64,000 nt of DNA, from contig NC_090442.1 of NCBI RefSeq assembly GCF_031143425.1, forward strand, positions 429,491,776 through 429,555,775, given 5' to 3'. Of this stretch, positions 1 to 10,689 are shown in pieces. The notes beneath the pieces were generated by a model, which was not told the DNA's origin, did no database searches, and saw nothing but the letters and a program-made list of their open reading frames with translations. The stretch's first letter is position 1; every line of letters begins with the position of its first letter. The DNA comes from Pleurodeles waltl. Lineage: Eukaryota; Chordata; Amphibia; Caudata; Salamandridae. Made by a program: the position numbers and the translations under genes.

Positions 1-270
1 TAAAGCATACATGGAGAACAAAATTGTTGGACAAGAAATATTTGCCACTTTCCTATCTGGAGGGAGAGAAGATGCACAAGAGAACACTGAGATCAGAGGA
101 AAATGGGGTTAGAGAGAGAGAGAGAGAGAGAGACAGATTAAAAGAGAAACATTTTAGGTCTCATATCCTCTTGATCTTATCAGGCTTCCCATTAATTATT
201 GTCTTTCTTCAAGGTTTCTCACATAAGTAACTCTTTAGAAATAATAATGTACACATTTATTAATGGTATT
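1..270. other. Flanking DNA with (AG)n microsatellite
   Basis: No gene is recognisable. A pure AG dinucleotide run occupies about 111-133. The last nine bases (262-270) recur at about 4670 beyond the far end of the retrotransposon that starts at 271, so they may be its insertion-site duplication. Confidence 0.5.
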
Positions 271-1423
271 TGTTGGAAATGGCCCTTTCTGCAGGGTTCC
301 CCCCTGACTTTTTGGCTTCTGACCTCCAGTTTTTGATCCTGTGCTGAAATTCAATTTTGCTGGCTTCAGGACTATGGGCACTTTACCACTGCTGACCAGT
401 GCTAAAATGCAAGGTCTCTCTATCTAAATGGTACTGGTGATTGGTTTATCCATGACTGGCATATTTGATTCACTAGTACGTCCCTAGTAAAGTACACTAT
501 GTCTGCCCGGGGACTGTCATCAAATCTATTAGTGGGCCTGCATCACTGATTGTGCCACCCACAGGGGTAGACCTGCAAACAGGTCTCAGGCCTGCCAGTG
601 TGTGCTGTTTTAAACTGTCAGTTGGACCTGGCAAGTGCACCCACTTGCCAGGACCAAATCTTCCCTTTTACTACATGTAAGGCACCCCTAATGTAGGCCC
701 AAAGCAGCCCCATGGGCAGGGTGCAGTGTATTTAAAAGGTAGGACATGTACTGTTGTGTTTTACATGTCCTGATAGAGAAATACTTCTAAATTGGTTTTT
801 CACTATTGCAAGGCCTATCTCTCCTATAGGTTAACATAGGGATTGCCTTAAAATATCTTTCAAGTGTAATTTCCAATTGGGAGCAGATAGAGCTGTGGAG
901 TTTGGGGTCTCTGAACTCACAATTTAAAAATACATCTTTGGGTGAAATTGTTTTTTAAATTGTGAGATTGATAGTGCCACTTTCAAAAAGTGTGAATTTT
1001 CTTTCTGAACCATTCTGTGCATCTGCCTGGATGTGGAATACATGTCTGGGTCAGTATGATAGCTGTGCTATTTGTGAATTCACTCTAGACAGTCACACAA
1101 AAGGAGCTGAGTTGTGCCTTGCATATCTTGAGTGGTGGGAGAAGCTGACACTTGCACCTGAAGAGGGATGTGCCTGTTCTTACAAAAGCAGTCCCCCACC
1201 CCCTGGAGTGTGTCTAGGGCCAGGGTGGGAAAGGCAGGGTCTTATGCACTACAAAGGCTTCTCTTTGAAGCTTGTCTACTTCAAAGGCAGAAATGAGTAT
1301 AAGTATTAGACTTCTGAACCACAACCTTAGAATCCTTCTGGACTGAGGACATTCTGCGAGGAAGAAGAGATAGATGCTGTAGATGAGACTGCCACTCTGC
1401 CTGTTGTTTTGCTGTGCTCGCCT
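271..1423 (+). repeat. Left (5') LTR, truncated
   Basis: This stretch aligns end to end with 2949-4112 until the two diverge near 1423, where the right copy continues for another 550 bp. The left copy therefore lacks the LTR 3' end and runs into gag-like sequence. The same LTR family recurs in reverse orientation at 35.0-35.7 kb and, as a longer subfamily, at 48.7-50.8 kb. The motif TTTACCACTGCTGACCAG near 383 is a good landmark of the family. Confidence 0.7.
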
Positions 1424-1607
1424 GCTGCCAAGAAGGATGCCCTAACCAGGAGGTATGGTGTCACTCCAAAGAGTTACAGGGTAAAGTTTAGGGAGAGTAC
1501 TAAACCTGGGTCCCAAACTTGAGTGGAGTATGTTGATTCCTTCTGCAGAGCACTGGATGGTTGGGTGAAGGGCAGTGAGGTACTAGACTGACAGGGGCTG
1601 TACAATT

Positions 1608-2410
1608 TGATTGCATGGGAAGCGGGCCACTGGCTCAACACCAGGGTCCACAAGAATTTGTATGTGGGAGACTCAGCCATAGGTGGGCTGGGTCCCCAAC
1701 CGAAGAAGGAGGGAGAGGTCAAAGTATGCAAATTCAGGTCCCGGGATAAGGGGAGAAAAAGCGTTCCCATGTCCCTTCTGACGGGAAGGAGGTTCTGGTG
1801 GGCGGTGGCCCAGGGCACCCCATTGAGTGTTTCCAGCTAGGACACAAGAAAGGGGACTCTGTCCTAAGAAAACCCCCACTTGTGGCCCCTCTACAGGGGT
1901 GGCCAATGTGACCTTAGTGGGAGATAATCCCCAGGGACAGGTCATAGACCATGCCATAATCTCCCTTATTTGGGAGGTGAATGCACAAGGTGAGTTGGTG
2001 ATCCCAGAGGGTGGGAGTCGTCACTTTCACCAGTTGAAAGTGGAGGGGGTCCCAGTCAATGTTCTGAGGGACACCAGGGCCAGCAGGACCATGATTGTGG
2101 AAAGACTAGTTTTCCCAGAGCAGTAAACCTGTCAGGTGTGTAGAGTGACTCCAGCATTTGGGCAATACTTTTTCTGCCCTATTGCTCTCATATCCCTTGT
2201 GTGGATTGGGCAGGTGACCCAGAGAAGTGGCATAGTTAGTCCACAGACTGCATTCTGTGGAATGAGTGCCACCAGTTTCAGGGGAGTTGGGAAGGGTGGC
2301 CTCCAAAGGCACTCTAACAGTATAGAGCGGAAGGTGCAGGGCCCCAGCAAGAGGGACAGGAGGAGGGAGAGACCATCCAGGTCCTCTGCTCATCCTGAAG
2401 GTACATAACC
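1608..2410 (+). pseudogene. Decayed gag-end and aspartic protease remnant of LTR element
   Basis: Two overlapping + frames give a basic gag-like C-terminal stretch (about 1608-1840), then a protease-like domain (1827-2126) continuing at lower quality to about 2410. The protease is recognised by a hydrophobic strand followed by D-T-x-A-S at about 2071-2085. The glycine expected in the D-T/S-G active-site triad is arginine here, so the enzyme would be inactive. A stop codon at 2124 ends the frame, and the downstream family sequence is in another frame. In the intact family it would process the element's own polyprotein. Here it is a fossil. Confidence 0.6.
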
Positions 2411-2948
2411 TACGTTTAGTGACCATTCACAGGATACCACCACTGAACTGATGGGAGGTGAAGTGGAAAAAGAATGCAGGGCACCTGGGGCTACTGCCTC
2501 CCACTTTTCAAAACCACAGAGTATAGAAACCCCGGGATGGCCCGCGGCCTGGCTCTTGACTCTGACAGCTGTCAGTGGCCTCTCTGGGTTGTTGACCTTG
2601 TGGTTAGGGTTTTTCCTGTTTTGGGGACCAAAGACAGACCCAAAGGGGGTAATGGGCCACTTCACACTGTTGGGCATGGTGGTACTGTCTGCATACTGGG
2701 GTGCATCTGTGAGCAAAGTAAGATTAAGTGCTACGCAGATGGAGTCCACTGATGAGGGGAAGGGTTCACCTGGGATAGTTCAGTGGGCCATGAGAGTGAA
2801 GCCAAGGGGACCCACCTGGGTCCAGAGTGGCGTAGAACTGGCAAAAGCACCTGCAGTGGTGGGCTATTGTCCAGGATCTATTGCCCTAAGCAGGAAGTCC
2901 AGCAAGGTTTTGATTGGCCTACCATGGCTTTCGGCTGGGAGAAGGTTG

Positions 2949-4669
2949 TGTTGGAAATGGCTTATTCTGCATGGTTTTGTTCTGTTTTTTTGGCTTCTGA
3001 CCTCCTGTTTATAATCCTGTGTTGAATTAAATTTTTGATGGCTTTAGGACTCTGGGCCGTTTACCACTGCTGACCAGGTCTAAAATGCAAGGGCTCTCTG
3101 TCTAAATGGTATTGGTGATTGGTTTATCCATGATTGCCATTTTTGATTCACTAGTAAGTCCCTAGGAAAGTGCACTATGCGCCCCCAGCAACTGTAAATC
3201 AAAAGCTACTAATGGGCCTGCAGCACTGATTGTGCCACCCACATGAGTAGCCCTGCAAACATGTCTAAGACATGCCATTGCAATGCCTGTATTTGCAGTT
3301 TTAAACTGCTAGTTTGACCTGGCAAGTGCACCCACTTGCCAGGCCCAAACATTCCCTTTTACTACATGTAAGTCACCCCTAATGTAGGCCTAAAGCAACC
3401 CCTTGAACAGGGTGCAGTGCATTTAAAAGGTAGGACATGTACTGGTGTGTTTTACATGTCCTGATGATAGTGGAATACTGGTGAATTTGTTTTTCACAAT
3501 TGTAAGGCCTAGCTCTCCCTTGGATTAACATGGGGATTGCGTTAAAATATCTTTCAAGTGTGAATTCCCATTGGGAACAAATAGAGATGTGGAGTCTGGG
3601 GTCTCTGAACTCACAATTGAAAAATACATCTTTTGGTGAAGTTGGTTTTAAAATTGTAAGTTTGATAGTGTCACTTTCAGAAAGTTTGCATTTTCTTGCT
3701 TAACAGTTGTGTGCATCTGCCTGGCTGTGGAATACATGTCTAGGTCAGGATGACAGCTGAGCTGTATGTGAATTCACTCCAGACAGTCACACAACAGGAG
3801 CTGAGTTGTGCCTTGCACATCCTGATGGGTCTTCCTGGACTGGAGTGGTCGAAGGAGCTGACAATTGCACCTGAATAGGGCTGTGTCTGTCCTTACACAA
3901 AGCAGTTCCCAACCCCCTGGAGTGTGTCTGGGACCAGGGCGGGAAAGGCAGGTTCTTGTTCACTATAAAGACTTCTCTTTGAAGTTTGCCTCTTTGAAGT
4001 ATTGGACCTCTGATACCACAACTTTAGACTCCTTCTGGACTGAGGACATTCTGCCAGGAAGAAGAGCTAAATGCTGCAGGAGGGTCTGCCACTCTTCCTG
4101 TTGATTTGCTGTGCAGGCATGCTGCTTGCTGCTTCTGTCCTGGGAGTGAAAGGTCTGGACTTTTCTTTCTGCATCCTGCTTCCAAAGGTTATCCAAGGGT
4201 TTGGACGGAGCTTGCCTCCTTTTGGAAATCTCAGGGACATCAAAGACTTCATCTGCCACTACCTTCGCTCTTTTGCTGAGATTTCTGACTCGCCAAGTAG
4301 TGCCAAATCCAGTCCCTAGGCCCTTAGGAGTGAGTTCTGGTGTAACCAAAAAGAAAGCAAGTACATTGACTCCAGAGCGACTGCGAAACTGGCACTGCTG
4401 TCCAACTCTGCGCCATGCCTGCACCAGAGCGGTGGTCCCCACTGAGTGTAGTGACCAATGCCGCAGGCCCGACGCCGCTGCAGCACCTGAAGTCCCACTG
4501 CAGGGTGAGTCCTGTGTGTTGTGTCCACTGTGTCTGGGACACCCAACTCCCCCCTCTAGTGATGGAGCTAATTCCAGCTGCCGTGCGCCATGCACACACC
4601 TTTCTGCCATAGTGCAAGGGTGTGTGCGTGAGTCTAGCATAGTTTTTTTACTGGAAGGGTACCTACCAA
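2949..4669 (+). repeat. Right (3') LTR
   Basis: It begins with the same TGTTGGAAATGG as the left LTR and continues beyond the point where that copy is cut. It ends at about 4669 in CCTACCA, followed by AATGGTATT, which also precedes the left LTR. Long antisense reading frames across 3963-4853 have no protein-like features. Confidence 0.55.
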
Positions 4670-4900
4670 ATGGTATTAACTTTTGGCACAAAACCCTGTC
4701 TACTATTGTTTGCAGATACAGTTTTGTGTCAAAAGCTATGGGTGGTTGCTTGGGAACACCCATGTAACACCTATGTAACCCCCCCTCAGCGCTAAGTAAC
4801 ACAAAGCAGTGCTTCGCCTTGCTTTGCTTTACTTTTAGGGTACTTTCCAGCACAAAAACAGTTGTGCACTGGAAAGTAAATTAGGGGAAAAAAATATTTT
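4670..4900. other. Short gap with two imperfect hairpins
   Basis: No gene. Two inverted repeats are visible. One has arms at about 4681-4694 and 4723-4737 (TTTTGGCACAAAAC against GTTTTGTGTCAAAA). The other has arms near 4849-4863 and 4866-4881 around CTTTCCAG/CTGGAAAG. They may be remains of a further small element. Confidence 0.4.
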
Positions 4901-5556
4901 GGGCCAGATGTATCAAGCAATTTTGCATTCGCAAGTGGTGCGAGTCGCAAAAGGTCAGCCATTTACGAATGCAAAAATGCCTTTCTGACATGTATGATTC
5001 CTTAAAATTGCGACCCCATTTAGAGAATCGCAAATTGTGATTCTCTAAATAGGAAATCGCAAATAGGGAATTCTTATTTGCGATTTCCAAACCACATGTA
5101 TCAAGCATTTCCTAAATGCGAATTGGGCATTTAGGAAATGCAATTACCACCAAATCCAATTTGGTGGTAAGCATGTGCAAGTTTTAATAATGCCTTAAAA
5201 ATGCAATGTAGCACATGTAGGGCATGTGTGTGCTTCACATGTCTGCAAATATTTTTTGGGGGTGCATCAGAGGGGCCCTTAGGCCCCCAGCACCCTGGGG
5301 TTTGCATTACCTAATTTGCGAATTCCTAACTGGAATTCGCAAATTGGGAAATGTAAAACCATTCGCACCTACAGGCCCATAAGGATGAAAGGAGTTGCAT
5401 TCTCTAATTGCAATTCGGTAATAGCGATTGCGAATTTTAAAAATCGCTATGACTGAATCGCAAATTTCATACATCCCATTTTGCATTTCTTAAATAGGGA
5501 TTTCTTAAAATTCGCTATTTAATAAATGCACAACGGATCTTTGATACATCTGGCCC
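4901..5556. mobile_element. Palindromic MITE (GGGCCAGATGTATCAA ends)
   Basis: The left end GGGCCAGATGTATCAA and right end TTGATACATCTGGCCC are inverted copies, and TTT flanks both sides. The 656 bp interior is built from AT-rich words related to ATTCGCAAAT and GCGATTT in both orientations, including a hairpin near 5060-5095. There is no open reading frame. A three-base duplication and short inverted ends fit a non-autonomous Harbinger-like DNA transposon, but the superfamily is inferred. Confidence 0.7.
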
Positions 5557-6527
5557 TTTGCAGGAGACCCAGTGGCTGCAGGCAGGTACGACTATTTCTC
5601 CTTCTTTAGGATTGGTTTCAATTTTTTTTTTTTGTTGTCTGGAGTTCGGACTGGGAGATGCAAGCCAGAATCATTTGGGGATTGAGGGATAAGAGTGTAA
5701 GGGGAACAGACATTTTGTTTTGCGGTTCCTGTGGTTAAATATATTTATTTCATTTACTTTTGTTTCTGATTATGCTTGCTTTTTATTGTTTTGGTTTAAT
5801 CTGCTGTCACACATTAGGGTAGCTGTTTAATACATTTTTGCATTCTCACAGCTGCTGTGACAGAGTCATGTTTAATTATTTTAGAGGCTTGTGATTAGCT
5901 GCCTTGAATTCATTCCACGTTTAAACATTTTTTGTTTGCTTGGAATCAAGGCTCATGTTGCCAGAGATTTTCTTTTGTTTGCAACTACTGCCTTTCCTAT
6001 GAGCTTGCTCTCAATTTTGTCTGCGTGGGAGAGATAATATACAAACATTTTGGGCAACTTTTAAGTCTTTGGCTGGTCTCATAACGTCCTAGGGGTTTTT
6101 GCGCTGGGGATATTTTTAATGTTCATTTAAAACTATTTTATCACTTTTCATGGTCCTCTGTTGTTATTCCTATTGTTTTTATATTGTGTTGCTACTTTTC
6201 TTGTGCTGTATAGGCCCATGGACTGGCCCAGGCAAACTGTGAGTTTGTATGTATGGAGTCCTTTACCTGCAAAGCTGCAAGTTTTTGTTTTTTTTGCAAC
6301 GGAGGAGACTCCAGTCAGCCAAGACAGACTGCCATGTTACCTTTGGCTTCATTGCCCCCTTCTGCTCCTATCTTGCCAAGCCACGTGCTTGTCCTTCATT
6401 TGTGAAACCAGTGTATGTCTAATAGCTGTTTACCTACCTTGTCTTTGTTTTCAGTGCTTTCTGCCTTGCCAATGCATATGCTTGTCCATCATAAAGAGAC
6501 ACCAGTTTGTACCTAGGTGGGCATTTA
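5557..6527. other. Pre-insertion flank of Harbinger-1, no gene seen
   Basis: AT-rich sequence with poly-T runs. A loose repeat of about 100 bp is visible at 6370-6520 (two units around CTTGCCAAxxCAxxTGCTTGTCC). An open frame over 6161-6540 is Cys/Leu/Phe-rich with no recognisable domain. Before Harbinger-1 inserted, this DNA joined 15201 onward. Positions 5558-5582 repeat 25 bases of the Harbinger-1 coding sequence (see findings). Confidence 0.5.
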
Positions 6528-7125
6528 GGCCCTCATTACAACCCTGGCGGTAAATGCCGCCTACCGCTGTGCAGACGGCCGCCAACATACCGTGACCGTG
6601 GCGGTATATCGCTACGGGTATTATGACCCACACAGAGAAATCCCCCACTATACAGACACCCACACAAGTCCGCCAGCCCAAAGGTCAGTGATAAACTGGC
6701 AATACCAAAACCCACACCGTTACGCCAACAGGAATATGCCCACAGTATCAGGACCCACGAATCACCACAGCGGTGTTTCAACCGCTATAAACCATTGGCG
6801 GTACACACCGCCGTGCTCAAAATACACACACACTTACAAAGCACCACCACATTGGACAATTCAAAATACACACACATGACACACATACACACACCACACC
6901 CACACACCCAATCCAATATAAAACACACACCCACATTATCCACAACCCTTTCAACGAAAAAAAAGAATGCCAACAGAGAGAGACACAAGCCAGGAGCACC
7001 CACTCAATCTGAGCCACAGAACACCATCACCCATACACCATCCACGCACCTCACAGCACACACCCCAAAACATCACCCCACACATCACCCCACACATCCT
7101 CACACATATCACTCGCACCACATCC

Positions 7126-8614
7126 ATGGCACCCCAAAGACACCCCAGGTTTTCAGAGGAGGGGCTAAGGGTCATGGTGGAGGAAATCATCCGGGTGGAG
7201 CCACAGCTATTCGGATCACAGGTGCAGCAGACGTCCATTGCTAGGAAGAATGAGCTATGGTGGAGAATCACGAACAGAGTCAATGCTGAGGGCAGCACCC
7301 CAGAACAATGGATGACATCAGGAAGAGGTGGAACGACCTACGGGTAAGGTGCGTTCCGTGGTTGCAAGACACCAGGTAGCTGTACAGAGGACTGGCGGTG
7401 GACCCCCACCTCCTCCCCCACAACTAACAACATGGAAGGAGCAAGTGTTGGCAATCATGCATCCTGAGGGCCTCACAGGTGTAGCAGGAGGACTGGAATC
7501 TGGTAAGTCAAATCTTTACTAATATATCCCCCACCCTACCTGCATGCCATCACAAACTCCTACCCGTACCCTCACCCCCATCACTCCACCACCTCACATA
7601 TACCCCACTATCACAACCCACCCATCCCAATACCAAACCCTGCATGCCACTACACTCCATGGATCCCCATCACAGACCTGCATGGATACCCATCACCACA
7701 GCATGCCCATTAGAGAAAATCACCTAGCCCACAAAATCACCACACACACAAGGCAAAGCTGACAGGGCAATCACAACCATACAGGAAACACCCCCATGCA
7801 CAAGATGGCACACGCAGATACAATAACACTGCATTTGCATCCCCACAGGACCCCTGGAAAGGAGTTGCCAGCAACATCCAGTCCCCACCCCAGAGGAGGC
7901 CCACAGTGATGACAGCAGCTCTGCGCGCCTCGATCACGATGACCAACCTGGCGCATCAGGGACCTCTGGACAGTTGGTTACCCTGCCACAGTCCCAACCT
8001 ACCACAGAGCCTCCCCCCTCAGGAAACACCACCACAGCACCCACCCCACGGGCCCATGCCACTGTCCCCAGGACACATCAATCAGCAGTGTGTCCACCAC
8101 TACAGGACCCTAGGCAACCCCACAAAACACAGGATGATCAGGGACTTTGGGTCAGTGGCAGTGGGCAAACCGTTCAGGGGGCAGAGGCACAGGACAACAG
8201 GGATGCTGGGAGGACTCCTGTGTGACGGGGGAGGACAAGCCCAGGGAACCCAATCTCCATGAGGCACTCACCAACATCCTGTGAGCCTACCACCATTCCC
8301 AGGAGACCATGGGCAAAATACTGGCCAAGTTGCAGGAGACCCAGTGGCTGCAGGAGGGACAGTACCTGGGGATCAGGGAGGACCTCAAAAACATCTACAC
8401 CATCCTGGTCACCATTGCAGGGGTGCTGGCTGACATGGCCAACACCATGAGAGAGGCAGTTGCACATCAACAGGCCCCTGACACTAGCCACACCGAAGAA
8501 CAGCCCTCCACCTCCGCCAGTGCTAGTGGACAGGAGGCCCCACCACAGGAACAACAGGCCACCAGCACCCCACCCACTGCAGAAGGAGAACCACCCTGCA
8601 AATGGTCCCTGTGA
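7126..8614 (+). pseudogene. Myb/SANT-like gene A of Harbinger-1
   Basis: Harbinger transposons encode, besides transposase, a Myb/SANT-like protein thought to bind element ends and assist transposition. Exon 1 starts at ATG 7126 and encodes a trihelix-like domain with the family pattern F-S-E-E-G-L, W-x-R-I and K-R-W-x-D-L. A one-base shift near 7312 moves the K-R-W-N-D-L helix into another frame. A donor GTAAGT follows 7502, and an acceptor CCCCACAG ends at 7848. Exon 2 encodes a Ser/Pro/Thr/Gln-rich linker, then a helical segment (8309-8450) and an acidic/Pro-rich tail. In-frame stops at 8223 and 8282 break it. The domain call is confident; the exon structure is inferred from splice motifs. 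Confidence 0.8.
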
Positions 8615-9139
8615 TCCAGGCAGAAGCCATAGAACATTGCTAAGACCCCGCCAGGAAATAAGACTCTCCTGATTGTCACCCTTCTGTCCCACTCTGTCAC
8701 CCTGTCCACCTTGAACTGCCTTTACTCCCCTTCCTATGCCCCATTGGACAAAGCACCTGTGATACCAAGAGACTGGACTCTAACTGGACATTCCTCCACC
8801 ATCACCCCAGCCCATTGCACACACCCCTCTACTTATGAGCACTTAAATAAACACCCTTGGAACAAATACAGTTCTGGAGTCTGTCAAATGATTAAAATAT
8901 GCATTAGTACAGCAATCTGAAAACATTGCAAGTCATATGTACAGTTATATATACATTGGTATGACCTTTAGTGGGCAGCAGTAAACCTACCAGGAGCCAG
9001 AGTGGGCCACAGAGATCTGCAAATAGAGATGCCAAAGGGTACAGTAAGTGTCCATAGACATAGGGAAATCAGGCTGCCATGCACAATGTCCAACACAAAA
9101 CTGAAAAGTAAAGTGAAGTTACAGTGTCTTACCTGTGTG

Positions 9140-10304
9140 TCACTGGAAGTACTGCTGTATGATATCACTTCTGTTGTGCACAACTTCTTTCTCTGCCTTC
9201 TCTTAAACACTGTCCACAGGCTCCACAAGACCATCTCCAAGCTCATCCTCCTGCAGAAAAGGCACCTGGCGTCTCAAGGCCAGGCTGTGCAACATGCAAC
9301 ATGCAACGATGATCTGGCACACCTTCTTGGGTGAGTAGTACAGGGATCCACCTGTCAGATGGAGGCACCGGAACCTGACCTTCAGGAGGCCAAAGGTTCT
9401 TTCAATGATCCTCCTTGTTCGCCCATGTGCCTCATTGTAACATTCCTCTGCCCTTGTCTTGGCATTTCTCACTGGGGTCAGTAGCCATTAGAGGATGGGG
9501 TAACCAGAGTCACCTGAAAACATTGAGGGACAACTGTTAGACACACACTAACCCTTAGGGACAAACCCATACACAGACGCCAACATATACTGGGTGGGGA
9601 CCTTGGGCTCACCTATTAGCCACACCCTGTGCCTCTGGAGTTGGCCCATCACATATGGGATACTGCTATTCCTCAAGATAAAGGTGTCATGCACAGAGCC
9701 AGGATACTTCGCATTCACATGGGAGATATACTGGTCCGCCAAACACACCATCTGCAAATTCATAGAGTGATAGCTTTTTCTATTCCTGAACACTTGTTCA
9801 TTTCTCCGGGGGGGAAAAATGCTACATGTCTACCATCAATGGCACCAATGATGTTGGGGATATGTCCCAGGGCATAAAAGTCAGCTTTCACTGTAGCCAA
9901 ATCCTCCACCTGTGGGAATACAATGTAGCTGCACATGTGTTTAAGCGGATTGACAACACTCTGGTCAACACGTTGGAGAACATTGGCTGAGACATCCCTG
10001 ATGCCATGGACACTGTTATTTGGAAGGAACCACTTGCCAGGAAATGGAGCACTGACAGGACCTGCGCTAGAGGGGGGATACCTGTGGGCTGGCAGATAGC
10101 TGACATCAGGTCTGGCTCCAATGGGGCACACAATTCTTGGATTGTGGCCCAATCAAGTCTGTATGTTAGTATAATGTGTCTGTCCTCCATTGTCACAAGG
10201 TCCACCGGGGGTCTGTACACTGGAGGATGCCTCCATCTCATATTCATCCTCAGCGGTTGAAGCCTATGGAGGAAAACGGTGAGAAGAGGGTCACAATCAC
10301 ACAT
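9140..10304 (-). pseudogene. Harbinger-1 DDE transposase, two exons, broken
   Basis: This gene encodes the HARBI1-like nuclease that would cut and paste the element. Reading the - strand, the N-terminal helical region lies at about 10304-9950. A one-base shift near 9950 changes frame. Next comes the first catalytic block I-G-A-I-D-G-R-H-V (about 9833), followed by K-Y-P-G-S-V-H-D. A 99 bp intron (9514-9612) has donor GTGAGC and acceptor TTTTCAG. Exon 2 opens with the second catalytic Asp in G-D-S-G-Y-P and has an in-frame TAA three codons later. It then carries the Glu block R-R-I-I-E-R-T-F-G-L-L-K. A stop at 9203 precedes a still visible Y-F-Q terminus with TGA at 9140-9142. All three DDE residues survive, but the gene cannot give one protein. 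Confidence 0.88.
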
Positions 10305-10689
10305 CTATTGCAATAATGATGCATTTCTACATTTACAGAACCAGTATGTGAATCCGATAGTCAGTTGCTGTGCCAATGTCTGCTGTGACGCAGTTAGGTG
10401 CCATGGCCTGTGCCCCTCTGAAATGGCGGCTGCCTGACCTGTGAGGAGGGACAAGTGGAAATGAGGGAATTCCGCTGGCATAGTGCGCCATTGCACTAGG
10501 CGGTCGATGACCGCCGCACAACTTCGCATTTGTTGTCATTGGGCCCTATGGGTGCCAGGAGCCAATGGCGATGTACGCCAGCGGTGACGGTACACACCGC
10601 CACGGACTTGACCGCTATTTTCTATTTATTCACTCACTTGCTACCTGACCTTCAACAGGAGAGAACCTACACTGCAAGTGCTGCTGTGA

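Larger units (their letters stand above)
271..4669 (+). mobile_element. Internally deleted LTR retrotransposon, gypsy-like
   Basis: Two direct copies of a long repeat beginning TGTTGGAAATGG start at 271 and 2949, in the same orientation, and flank about 1.5 kb of internal sequence. The internal part encodes a decayed gag end and an aspartic protease. Reverse transcriptase, RNase H and integrase are absent, so most of pol has been lost. The LTRs have diverged by many substitutions and indels, so the insertion is old. The 3' boundary is set where the right repeat reaches CCTACCA, just before a copy of the left flank. The family assignment follows from the LTR type and protease; the exact end is inferred. 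Confidence 0.7.

Noticed and set aside
2451..3014. 187-codon + frame before and into the right LTR
   Set aside because: It runs from the internal remnant into the LTR start. Its C-terminal half is LTR sequence and no domain is recognised.
3963..4853. 296-codon open frame on the - strand, the longest in the window
   Set aside because: It runs antisense through the right LTR, has no recognisable domain and crosses the element boundary, so it is most likely a chance frame.
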